This document shows, piece by piece, positions 8,354 through 14,667 of a DNA stretch of 64,000 bases; position 1 is the first letter of the stretch; the number at the start of each line of letters is the position of its first letter. The notes beneath the pieces are model-generated. The model made no database searches, was not told where the DNA came from, and was given only the letters and a program-made list of their open reading frames with translations. The DNA is from Trichococcus sp. K1Tr (lineage in GTDB: Bacteria > Bacillota > Bacilli > Lactobacillales > Aerococcaceae). The stretch is from the NCBI RefSeq assembly GCF_028309625.1, contig NZ_JAQMHR010000002.1, positions 295,560 to 359,559 on the forward strand. Reading direction: 5' to 3'. Position numbers and translations under genes: made by a program.

Positions 8354-9682
8354 ATGGCAATCAACCAAAAACCATTATTATTGGATGTGGATGAAAAACC
8401 GGAAGTGCTGAAAGGCATTCTGTTGAGTTTTCAGCACGTCTTTGCAATGTTCGGAGCAACAATATTAGTTCCGCTTATTTTAGGGATGCCCGTCTCGGTC
8501 GCTTTGTTCGCGAGCGGAATCGGCACACTGATCTATCAAGTGGCAACACAAGCGAAAGTTCCCGTTTATCTGGGTTCTTCATTCGCCTACATCACGGCTA
8601 TGGCTGTGGCAATGGAACAAATGGGCGGAGACATTAAAGCCGCGCAGACTGGTGTCATCATGGTGGGTCTTGTCTATGTCCTGATTGCGGGACTTGTCAA
8701 AGCACTTGGCACAAAATGGATCGACAAGTTACTACCGCCGATCGTCATCGGACCGATGATCATGGTCATCGGTTTGGGACTGGCTTCGTCTGCAGTGACA
8801 AATGCCGGATTTGTAGCGGATGGGGATATCCGTCATATCATTGTGGCGATTGCAACTTTCCTGATCACTTCGTTCATCAACACGAAAGGGAAAGGCTTTT
8901 TCAAAATCATTCCTTTCCTGATCGGAATCATCGGAGGGTACGTCATCGCGCTTTTCATGGGTTTGGTCGATTTCCAACCTGTGTTGGATGCGAAGTGGTT
9001 TGAACTGCCGGGATTCTTTCTGCCGTTCGAAACACCATGGTTCGGTTCTTACGATCTGTATTTCGGACCGGAAACTTTGGCCATCATCCCAGTCGCATTA
9101 GTTACGATTTCAGAACATATCGGAGACCATACTGTTTTAGGAAAAATCTGTAACCGTCAATTCCTGAAGGATCCGGGTCTTTCCCGCACGCTTATGGGCG
9201 ATGGTGTAGCGACTGCCGTTTCGGCATTCATCGGTGGACCGGCGAATACGACTTACGGCGAAAATACCGGCGTCATCGGGATGACGCGCATCGCATCCGT
9301 TTCCGTCATCCGTAACGCTGCCTTTATCGCAATCGGTTTGAGCTTCTTCGGGAAATTCACAGCGCTGATTTCAACCATCCCAACATCCGTATTGGGCGGG
9401 ATGTCCATCCTGTTGTATGGTGTCATCGCCAGCAATGGTCTGAAAGTACTTATCGAGGAACAGGTCGACTTCAACCACGTCCGCAACTTGATCATCGCCA
9501 GCTCGATGCTAGTGCTGGGCCTGGGCGGCGCGGTTCTGGATATCGCAGGCGTTGTTACCTTGTCAGGTACAGCCTTAAGCGCTATTACCGGTATCACATT
9601 GAACTTGGTTCTACCGCATGAAGAGGCATACAATCCCAAACATCCGCTTCAGAAAAAAGAAGAACACAAACATAACCATTAA
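8354..9682 (+). CDS. pyrP: Uracil permease (NCS2 nucleobase:cation symporter)
   Basis: 442 residues from the ATG at 8354 with AAGGAGGA just upstream; the frame stays open through the leader but that part overlaps the attenuator. The sequence ILLSFQHVFAMFGATILVP is the NCS2 signature in helix 1, and TISEHIGDHTVLGKI and GGPANTTYGENTGVIGMT are the substrate-binding helices of UraA/PyrP proteins. About 14 membrane segments are expected. The C-terminus is a short His/Lys tail. The PyrR attenuator in front identifies the substrate as uracil and not xanthine. It is monocistronic, with a terminator directly after it. Confidence 0.94.
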   Translation: MAINQKPLLLDVDEKPEVLKGILLSFQHVFAMFGATILVPLILGMPVSVALFASGIGTLIYQVATQAKVPVYLGSSFAYITAMAVAMEQMGGDIKAAQTGVIMVGLVYVLIAGLVKALGTKWIDKLLPPIVIGPMIMVIGLGLASSAVTNAGFVADGDIRHIIVAIATFLITSFINTKGKGFFKIIPFLIGIIGGYVIALFMGLVDFQPVLDAKWFELPGFFLPFETPWFGSYDLYFGPETLAIIPVALVTISEHIGDHTVLGKICNRQFLKDPGLSRTLMGDGVATAVSAFIGGPANTTYGENTGVIGMTRIASVSVIRNAAFIAIGLSFFGKFTALISTIPTSVLGGMSILLYGVIASNGLKVLIEEQVDFNHVRNLIIASSMLVLGLGGAVLDIAGVVTLSGTALSAITGITLNLVLPHEEAYNPKHPLQKKEEHKHNH

Positions 9683-9685
9683 TGC

Positions 9686-9732
9686 GAAAAACGCATCGCC
9701 ACTCAATTCCAGAGTGGCGATGCGTTTTTTTT
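9686..9732. terminator. Bidirectional terminator between pyrP and the MetE-like gene
   Basis: AAAACGCATCGCCACTC pairs with GAGTGGCGATGCGTTTT around a 7-nt loop, with A and T runs on either side. Confidence 0.9.
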
Positions 9733-9742
9733 CGGGATTTTA

Positions 9743-10861
9743 TCAGTCGCCCCAGACTTCATCAGCGATCTGCTTGACCAATGCTAATTTGGCCCATTGT
9801 TGTTCTTCCGTCAGATTGTTTCCTTCTTCGGTCGAAGCGAAGCCGCATTGCGGGCTCAGGCATAATTGTTCCAAAGGTACATATTTGGTTGCTTCAGCGA
9901 TGCGCGCCTTGACTTCGGCGATGTCCTCCAACTCCGGCGTTTTTGAAGTAATCAGGCCCAAAATTATTTGGCCGTCGCCTTTGTAGTAGCGCAGTGGTTC
10001 GAACCCGCCAGCACGGTCGGTGTCATATTCCAGGAAGAAGCCATCAAAGCCGGTTTCGCCGAATAATTCTTTCGCAACAGGCTCATAAGCGCCTTCCTGC
10101 GAATAGGACGAGCGAAAGTTACCGCGGCAGATATGCGTCGTGACGACCAAATCTTCAGGCAGCCCGATTTGGATGTTTTTGACATTATCGGTTGCGATGC
10201 GCTTCAATTCATCGTAAGTTTCCTGAGAACCGAAAATTTCCAGTGCTTTGTCCGAGCAAAGGTCGCCCCAGAAAGTGTCATCGATCTGGATGTAACGGTT
10301 ACCCAACGAGTAGAAGTGCAGGATCGTGTCGCGGTATGCCTGCTGCAGGTCGGCAGCGTACCCTTCCAAGGTAGGATAAATTTCTTCGTTGCGGAAACCG
10401 AGGCGGATCAATTGGTTCGGGCTCGGGATCGATACTTTCGCAACGGCTCTGTCGCCGACTGCTTCAGCCAAGAAAGCATAGTCCGCAAAGAAAGGATGTT
10501 CCGGATTAAAAGCGATCTTGCCGATGTTGCGCACGCTATGGGCACTCGTCACAACATTGTGGAATTGTTTGCCTTGCGCCGCAAGGTAACCTTCAAAGCC
10601 CAAGAGGTTTTCAAGAAAATCGAAATGCCAATAAGAACGTCGGAACTCACCATCTGTGATGCCTTTATAGCCTAGTTCGATCTGTTTGTCGACGATGCGT
10701 GTGATCTCAACATTTTCGATTTCGCGAAGGGCTTCCTTCGTGATTGTTCCCTCTGCCAGCTCTTTGCGGGCTTTTTTGATGCTTTCGGGACGCAAGAAGC
10801 TTCCTACGTGGTCTGCGCGGAAAGGCGCCTTCGTTCTGTTTAAAGTAGTTTGGGTTGTCAT
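9743..10861 (-). CDS. B12-independent methionine synthase family protein (YxjG/YxjH-like)
   Basis: 372 residues, about half of MetE: it corresponds to the C-terminal catalytic barrel only. Family marks are FRADHVGSFLRPESIKKAR at the N-terminus, YKGITDGEFRRSYWHFDF, QIDDTFWGDL and the zinc-site cysteine regions CRGNFRSS and LSPQCGFAS near the C-terminus. Such short proteins (B. subtilis yxjG/yxjH) are thought to methylate homocysteine from a methyl donor other than the usual polyglutamyl folate, or to recycle S-methyl compounds. The start at 10861 follows AGCAGGAAAAT; upstream ATGs lie inside the T-box terminator. The T-box leader links it to methionine supply. Confidence 0.88.
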   Translation of the reverse strand: MTTQTTLNRTKAPFRADHVGSFLRPESIKKARKELAEGTITKEALREIENVEITRIVDKQIELGYKGITDGEFRRSYWHFDFLENLLGFEGYLAAQGKQFHNVVTSAHSVRNIGKIAFNPEHPFFADYAFLAEAVGDRAVAKVSIPSPNQLIRLGFRNEEIYPTLEGYAADLQQAYRDTILHFYSLGNRYIQIDDTFWGDLCSDKALEIFGSQETYDELKRIATDNVKNIQIGLPEDLVVTTHICRGNFRSSYSQEGAYEPVAKELFGETGFDGFFLEYDTDRAGGFEPLRYYKGDGQIILGLITSKTPELEDIAEVKARIAEATKYVPLEQLCLSPQCGFASTEEGNNLTEEQQWAKLALVKQIADEVWGD

Positions 10862-10894
10862 AATATTTTCCTGCTTTCTTTTTTGTTTTTTTTG

Positions 10895-11165
10895 TAAAAA
10901 AATACGTCCTTGCGCATTGTGCTGCGCAAGGACGTATGAAAGATTCACCGTGTTACCACCTTGATTCAGAAAAATCTCTCGATCTTTCCCTTAACCAGTA
11001 CGCCTCAGCAAAACGCTGTTCCGGGATACTGTGATGCTGTAACGGGCATTCCCGTGGTACGCTAAGGTCCCTTGCAGAACGTTCGCATGCCATTCACTCG
11101 AAGACCATTTTCCAGATAGCATCCCTGTCCTCTTTTCAGCTGCCGAGGTTCTCTGTGCATTTCGT
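10895..11165 (-). promoter_or_regulatory. T-box riboswitch, probably methionine-specific
   Basis: Read on the minus strand, the leader has a stem I region with AGAGAACCTCGG and GCTGAAAAGAGG, the T-box sequence AAGGTGGTAACACGG (plus-strand 10948-10962) and a strong terminator, ATACGTCCTTGCGCA against TGCGCAAGGACGTAT (10902-10937), followed by a U run. The antiterminator would form by pairing the T-box with the 5' side of that terminator when uncharged tRNA binds. An ATG lies in the expected specifier region (GTGAATGGCA, plus-strand 11086-11096), in keeping with tRNA-Met and the gene product. The exact specifier is inferred. Confidence 0.88.
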
Positions 11166-11213
11166 CCATCTGTACTTATCTTTTCAACGTGATTTCAATT
11201 TGAAATTAAATAT

Positions 11214-11242
11214 ATAATAACAATAGACTGAGAAGGAGTCAA
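11214..11242 (-). promoter_or_regulatory. Promoter of the T-box/MetE-like unit
   Basis: On the minus strand TTGACT (11242-11237), a 17-bp spacer and TATTAT (11219-11214), placed directly before the T-box leader. Confidence 0.7.
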
Positions 11243-11310
11243 ATATTTTTAATTATTTTTTCATTTATCGGTTTCGACATATTGGCATCTGCGGCACTGC
11301 AAGGAGGAAA

Positions 11311-11359
11311 TTGCAATTAGAATCGTTAGGGTATATACTTCATATAGATAGATGTCTAT
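11311..11359 (+). promoter_or_regulatory. arsR promoter and ArsR-type operator 1
   Basis: TTGCAA (11311-11316), 17-bp spacer, TATACT (11334-11339). Five bases after the -10 is the inverted repeat ATAGATAGATGTCTAT (11344-11359), that is ATAGA-N6-TCTAT, repeated before the other units of this island. The position over the transcription start suits repression by ArsR. Confidence 0.75.
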
Positions 11360-11426
11360 GCAATGAAATCAGGTGCGATGCGACTTCTGAGATGCATCCA
11401 TAGACCTCATAAAAAGGGGAAAAGTT

Positions 11427-11717
11427 ATGGCAATCGAATATAAAACATACGCGAAATGTCTGAAAGTCTTATCAGACGAAACTAGATTGGAAATCATGGA
11501 TTTATTGTCGGAAGGGGAAATGTGCGCCTGTGCGTTATTGGATCAGTTTTCGATCACACAACCGACTTTATCCTATCACATGAAAATGATGAAGGACTGT
11601 GGCTTGGTGGACAGCAGGAAAGACGGCATTTGGGTCAAATACTCCGTGAATCATGAAAAGTTGGATGAGTTGAAGGACTTTTTCCAGACTATGGCCAAAC
11701 AAAACACCACTGTATAA
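11427..11717 (+). CDS. arsR: ArsR/SmtB family metalloregulatory repressor
   Basis: 96 residues with a winged helix. The recognition region is FSITQPTLSYHMKMMKDCGLV. The metalloid-binding motif is C33-A-C35 at the start of helix 3 (EMCACALLDQF), the ELCVCDL-type site of As(III)/Sb(III)-sensing ArsR proteins, and C58 could be a third ligand. A ribosome site AAAAAGGGG precedes the ATG. It is the first gene of a two-gene unit with a small thioredoxin-like protein. The nearby operator suggests autoregulation. It probably senses arsenite or a related thiophilic ion; a second ArsR (14269) is encoded in the same island. Confidence 0.92.
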   Translation: MAIEYKTYAKCLKVLSDETRLEIMDLLSEGEMCACALLDQFSITQPTLSYHMKMMKDCGLVDSRKDGIWVKYSVNHEKLDELKDFFQTMAKQNTTV

Positions 11718-11740
11718 TCATTCGAAAGCAGGGGATGGAA

Positions 11741-11974
11741 ATGGAAATCAAAATTTTGGGACCGGGCTGCCGGAACTGCGAGAAATTGCAAGCCAATACA
11801 GCTGAAGCGCTGAAGAAGATAGGCATGGAAGCAACCATCATTAAAGTGGAGGACCCGAAAGAAATCGCAAAGTACGGTATCATGCAGACTCCGGGGCTGG
11901 TCATCAATGAAAAGGTCGTCTCATATGGGCGGATCCTGACGCCCAAACATATTGCAGAGCTCCTGCAAAAATGA
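11741..11974 (+). CDS. Small thioredoxin-like redox-active disulfide protein (MTH895/TM0996 type), copy 1
   Basis: 77 residues. It begins MEIKILGPGCRNCEKL, with the CxxC pair at C10 and C13, and ends MQTPGLVINEKVVSYGRILT, giving the cis-Pro of the thioredoxin fold. The start at 11741 is preferred over the in-frame ATG at 11735 because GGGG at 11731-11734 is then properly spaced and the paralogue at 13214 starts with the same residues. These proteins often accompany YraQ/ArsP-type permeases and ArsR repressors, and probably act as a thiol donor or metal carrier; the exact partner is unknown. A terminator follows. Confidence 0.85.
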   Translation: MEIKILGPGCRNCEKLQANTAEALKKIGMEATIIKVEDPKEIAKYGIMQTPGLVINEKVVSYGRILTPKHIAELLQK

Positions 11975-12003
11975 TGAACAGAGAAAACCTGTCCTATATG
12001 ATT

Positions 12004-12050
12004 AAGCTGCGAAAACCGGTGTTAAACTCCGGCATTATCGCAGCTTTTTA
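12004..12050 (+). terminator. Rho-independent terminator after the arsR unit
   Basis: AAGCTGCG and CGCAGCTT arms with an inner CCGG/CCGG pair, then TTTTT. Confidence 0.75.
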
Positions 12051-12080
12051 AGTAAGGGCTCATTACCCAAAAACAATACA

Positions 12081-12131
12081 TTGACAGTTATCTATGTGTG
12101 GGCGTATACTGACACATAGATAAATATCAAT
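12081..12131 (+). promoter_or_regulatory. Permease promoter and ArsR-type operator 2
   Basis: TTGACA (12081-12086), 18-bp spacer, TATACT (12105-12110). ATAGATAAATATCAAT (12116-12131) matches ATAGA-N6-TCTAT in all but one base and sits just after the -10, as operator 1 does. In addition a perfect 12-bp inverted repeat, TTATCTATGTGT (12088-12099) and ACACATAGATAA (12112-12123), straddles the -10. Confidence 0.75.
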
Positions 12132-12173
12132 GTGTTGAACGGTAAAAATACAAACTAGAAGGTGCAATTTGTT

Positions 12174-13178
12174 ATGGGAATTTTTCAATGGTTAAATGAT
12201 CAGTTATTAAAAATGCAGTGGCTCAGTGATCTGGTCGCTTTGCTTGTCCGGGATGTCTTCGGATTGGATCTCGCCAGCAGGGTAGGCGGCAGCATCCACT
12301 TCTTCATCTACGACGTCATCAAAATCTTCATCCTGCTGTCGGTATTGATTTTCGGCATTTCTTATGTGCAAAGCTTTTTCCCGCCTGAGCGGACGAAGAA
12401 AATCTTGGGCCGGTTTGATGGGATCACCGCCAATATTCTGGCGGCGTTGCTGGGTACGATTACGCCGTTCTGTTCTTGTTCCTCGATTCCGCTCTTCATC
12501 GGCTTCACCGGATCGGGACTTCCGCTGGGTGTGACGTTTTCGTTCCTGATCTCTTCGCCGCTTGTCGATTTGGCATCCATCATCCTCTTGGCCAGCATCT
12601 TCAACTGGAAGATCGCCATCGCCTATGTCGTTGTGGGATTGATCCTTGCGGTTGTCGGCGGAACTTTCATCGGGAAGGCGCATCTGGAAGATCAGGTCGA
12701 GGCCTTTGTGTTCGGTAGCCCGACAATCGAACTGGAGGAAGCCGAGTTGACCAGGAAGGACCGGGTCGATTATGCCTTCGATCAGGTGAAGGAAGTCGTC
12801 CAAAAAGTGTGGCTTTACGTGCTCCTTGGAGTCGGTATCGGGGCGGCCATCCACAACTGGATTCCGGAGTCTGTCATCACGGCTCTGTTGGGTCAGGATA
12901 AATGGTATTCGGTATTGGTGGCAACATTCGTCGGTGTTCCGATGTACGCGGATATTTTCGGGACGCTGCCCATTTCCGAAGCGCTTGTCGCAAAAGGCGT
13001 CGGATTGGGGACCGTATTGTCATTCATGATGGGAGTGACAGCATTGTCCTTGCCGTCGATGGTCATGCTGAAGCAGGTCGTCAAGCCGAAATTATTGGGC
13101 CTCTTCTTCGGAATCGTGGCAATCGGCATCATCATCATCGGCTATTTGTTCAATTTCTTGGGACCAATCTTTATGTAA
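12174..13178 (+). CDS. Permease of the DUF318/PF03773 family (YraQ/ArsP-like)
   Basis: 334 residues with about eight membrane segments. The characteristic motif TPFCSCSSIPLFIGF lies near residue 95-110, and a similar half is repeated in the C-terminal part (GVPMYADIFGTLPIS), as expected for this internally duplicated family. ArsP, an exporter of trivalent organoarsenicals, belongs here; YraQ relatives have other or unknown substrates. The ATG at 12174 follows AGAAGGTG; a GTG at 12162 overlaps that site. The operator in front and the CxxC protein behind (36 bp downstream) tie it to arsenic or thiol stress. Substrate is inferred only. Confidence 0.87.
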   Translation: MGIFQWLNDQLLKMQWLSDLVALLVRDVFGLDLASRVGGSIHFFIYDVIKIFILLSVLIFGISYVQSFFPPERTKKILGRFDGITANILAALLGTITPFCSCSSIPLFIGFTGSGLPLGVTFSFLISSPLVDLASIILLASIFNWKIAIAYVVVGLILAVVGGTFIGKAHLEDQVEAFVFGSPTIELEEAELTRKDRVDYAFDQVKEVVQKVWLYVLLGVGIGAAIHNWIPESVITALLGQDKWYSVLVATFVGVPMYADIFGTLPISEALVAKGVGLGTVLSFMMGVTALSLPSMVMLKQVVKPKLLGLFFGIVAIGIIIIGYLFNFLGPIFM

Positions 13179-13213
13179 TCAAATCAAAAATAATAAGCTG
13201 GAGGAATATCATC

Positions 13214-13447
13214 ATGGAAATTAAAATTTTGGGTATAGGCTGCAAAAATTGCGTTAATTTGGCTAAGAACACGGAAGAAGCTTTGAAGGAACTGGGGATG
13301 GAAGCGACCATCACAAAAGTGACCGACATGAAGGACATTGCCAAATACGGCATCATGCGCACTCCGGGATTGGTCATCGACGAGAAAGTCGTCTCCTACG
13401 GTAAAGTCGCCAGTACGGAAGAAATCACAGAATTGCTGAAAAAATAA
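13214..13447 (+). CDS. Small thioredoxin-like redox-active disulfide protein, copy 2
   Basis: 77 residues, about the same length as and clearly paralogous to the protein at 11741: MEIKILGIGCKNCVNL has the CxxC at C10/C13 and IAKYGIMRTPGLVIDEKV gives the cis-Pro loop. GGAGGAAT before the ATG at 13214 fixes the start; a much longer overlapping frame through the permease gene is spurious. It is co-transcribed with the permease, which suggests a functional pair such as reducing or delivering the permease substrate. The terminator follows at once. Confidence 0.87.
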   Translation: MEIKILGIGCKNCVNLAKNTEEALKELGMEATITKVTDMKDIAKYGIMRTPGLVIDEKVVSYGKVASTEEITELLKK

Positions 13448-13458
13448 ATATTATTGAG

Positions 13459-13499
13459 AGTGCCGGGTGGAGAAATGTTCTTCGCCCGGCACTTTTTTT
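13459..13499 (+). terminator. Rho-independent terminator after the permease unit
   Basis: AGTGCCGGG and CCCGGCACT arms, then seven T. Confidence 0.88.
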
Positions 13500-13519
13500 G
13501 CGCATTTTCGATTTTAGGA

Positions 13520-13548
13520 TTGACTGAAGATAGAAGAAGTTCTATATT
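13520..13548 (+). promoter_or_regulatory. arsD promoter with ArsR-type operator 3
   Basis: TTGACT (13520-13525), 17-bp spacer, TATATT (13543-13548). ATAGAAGAAGTTCTAT (13530-13545) is a perfect inverted repeat of the ATAGA-N6-TCTAT form. It lies in the spacer and over the -10, where a repressor would block polymerase. Confidence 0.78.
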
Positions 13549-13621
13549 GTAAAGGTACAAAAAAATATTCAAAACTATCAAAAGCTATTCAAAATACAAA
13601 CAAGCTAAGGGGAAATGAATC

Positions 13622-14170
13622 ATGACAAACATCACTATCTTTGAACCGGAAACAAGCAGCAGCTTGTTCAGCAGCCAGGATGCCCTGCGCATTGCAGCAG
13701 TAATGGAGGCCTTGGCGGATTTGGAGAACTATGAAGCTTTGCTTTTCAATTTGACGGATGATGCGGAGCAATTCGAATCCAACAAAGTGGTCAATGAAAA
13801 AATCGAAGCGGAAGGAAACACAATTTTGCCGATCACTGTTGTCGATGGAGAAATCGTCAAGACCGGCGCCTATCCAACCAATGACGAAATCACCGGTTAC
13901 ATCGGTGTCCGATTCGTTGAAGATACGGAAGGCGGCTGCGGTTGCGGCGGGCATGGCCACCACGATCATCACCATGGAGAAAGCGATCAAGCAAAAGGCG
14001 GCTGCGGATGTGGCGGGCATGGACATCACCAGCATAACCATGGAGAAAGTGGTCATGCGAAAGGCGGCTGTGGCTGCGGCGGACATGGCCATCATCATCA
14101 CCACCAGCAGGAGGAAGAAGCAACATCAAGCAAGGGCTCTTGTGCCTGCGGTAATGGTGGTTGCTGCTAA
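13622..14170 (+). CDS. arsD: ArsD-like metallochaperone lacking the usual cysteines, with Cys/His-rich repeat tail
   Basis: 182 residues. Residues 1-98 match the ArsD fold: IFEPE at the N-terminus, DLENYEALLFNLTDDAEQF, NTILPITVVDGEIVKTGAYP and EITGYIGV. ArsD normally carries arsenite to the ArsA ATPase with a Cys12-Cys13-Cys18 site; here that stretch reads TSSSLFSSQ, with no cysteine. Instead residues 104-182 hold three repeats starting GGCGCGGHGHH and spaced 22 residues apart (C106/C108, C128/C130, C150/C152), ending in CACGNGGCC. No arsA is present. It could be a metal buffer, a chaperone for ACR3 or a repressor-like ArsD. AAGGGGAAATG precedes the start. Confidence 0.83.
   Translation: MTNITIFEPETSSSLFSSQDALRIAAVMEALADLENYEALLFNLTDDAEQFESNKVVNEKIEAEGNTILPITVVDGEIVKTGAYPTNDEITGYIGVRFVEDTEGGCGCGGHGHHDHHHGESDQAKGGCGCGGHGHHQHNHGESGHAKGGCGCGGHGHHHHHQQEEEATSSKGSCACGNGGCC
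13930..14100 (+). repeat. In-frame 66-bp tandem repeats in the arsD-like gene
   Basis: Three units begin GGCGGCTGCGG/GGCGGCTGTGG at about 13931, 13997 and 14063 (66-bp period) and encode the Cys-Gly/His-rich repeats. Such an array can change copy number by slippage. Confidence 0.8.
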
Positions 14171-14181
14171 AATGATAAAGA

Positions 14182-14222
14182 GTACGCGTGATTCGGGATA
14201 TCCCCGGCTCGCGTTTCTTTTT
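14182..14222 (+). terminator. Possible weak terminator after arsD
   Basis: ACGCG and CGCGT arms with an inner CGGG/CCCCG pair, then TTTCTTTTT. Confidence 0.5.
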
Positions 14223-14231
14223 CCAGCGTAG

Positions 14232-14247
14232 ATAGAAAAACGTCTAT
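14232..14247 (+). promoter_or_regulatory. ArsR-type operator 4, before the second arsR
   Basis: ATAGAAAAACGTCTAT is a perfect ATAGA-N6-TCTAT repeat, 22 bp before the second arsR start and overlapping a TATATA that could be the -10. Confidence 0.72.
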
Positions 14248-14268
14248 ATAAAAGGAGCATCAGCAATT

Positions 14269-14625
14269 ATGGATTATGAAAATTATGCAAAAGTCGCAAA
14301 GGCATTGGCCGATCCGAAGCGCGTCAAAATTGTCGATATGCTTTCCTGCGGGGCCATGTGTGCCTGTGACATACTGGAACACTTCGATTTCACCCAACCC
14401 ACGTTGTCCCATCACATCAACTTGTTGGTGAAGGCGGGATTGGTGACGACGGAGAAATCCGGAACGTGGCATTATTACGATCTGAAGAAAGATGCCTTCG
14501 AAAAATTCAAGGCGGATACAGCGGAACTGATGGCCGATACTCCGGCATGCATCTGTGAACCTGTGCGGTCAAAAGTAGTGTGTAGCACAGATGAAAAAGA
14601 AACCGATCAAGTGACGCAAAAATAG
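14269..14625 (+). CDS. arsR: ArsR/SmtB family repressor, second copy
   Basis: 118 residues. The helix-turn-helix region reads FDFTQPTLSHHINLLVKAGLV. Potential As(III) ligands are C31-A-C33 in the GAMCACDIL motif at helix 3, with C27 just before; a C-terminal extension beyond the wing adds C94, C96 and C105 (ACICEP, VVCST), which could form a second metalloid site. AAAGGAGCATCAGCAATT lies before the ATG. It heads the acr3/flavoprotein unit. The matching operators at four promoters leave open which of the two ArsR proteins controls each; both recognition helices contain the same TQPTLS stretch. Confidence 0.92.
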   Translation: MDYENYAKVAKALADPKRVKIVDMLSCGAMCACDILEHFDFTQPTLSHHINLLVKAGLVTTEKSGTWHYYDLKKDAFEKFKADTAELMADTPACICEPVRSKVVCSTDEKETDQVTQK

Positions 14626-14667
14626 TGCTGTAAAGAGCGTAAAACAATAAATGGAGGTATAATAAAA

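Noticed and set aside
12902..13447. 181-residue protein spanning the permease end and the second CxxC protein
   Set aside because: Only the last 77 residues are a real protein with its own ribosome site; the first part is out-of-frame permease sequence.
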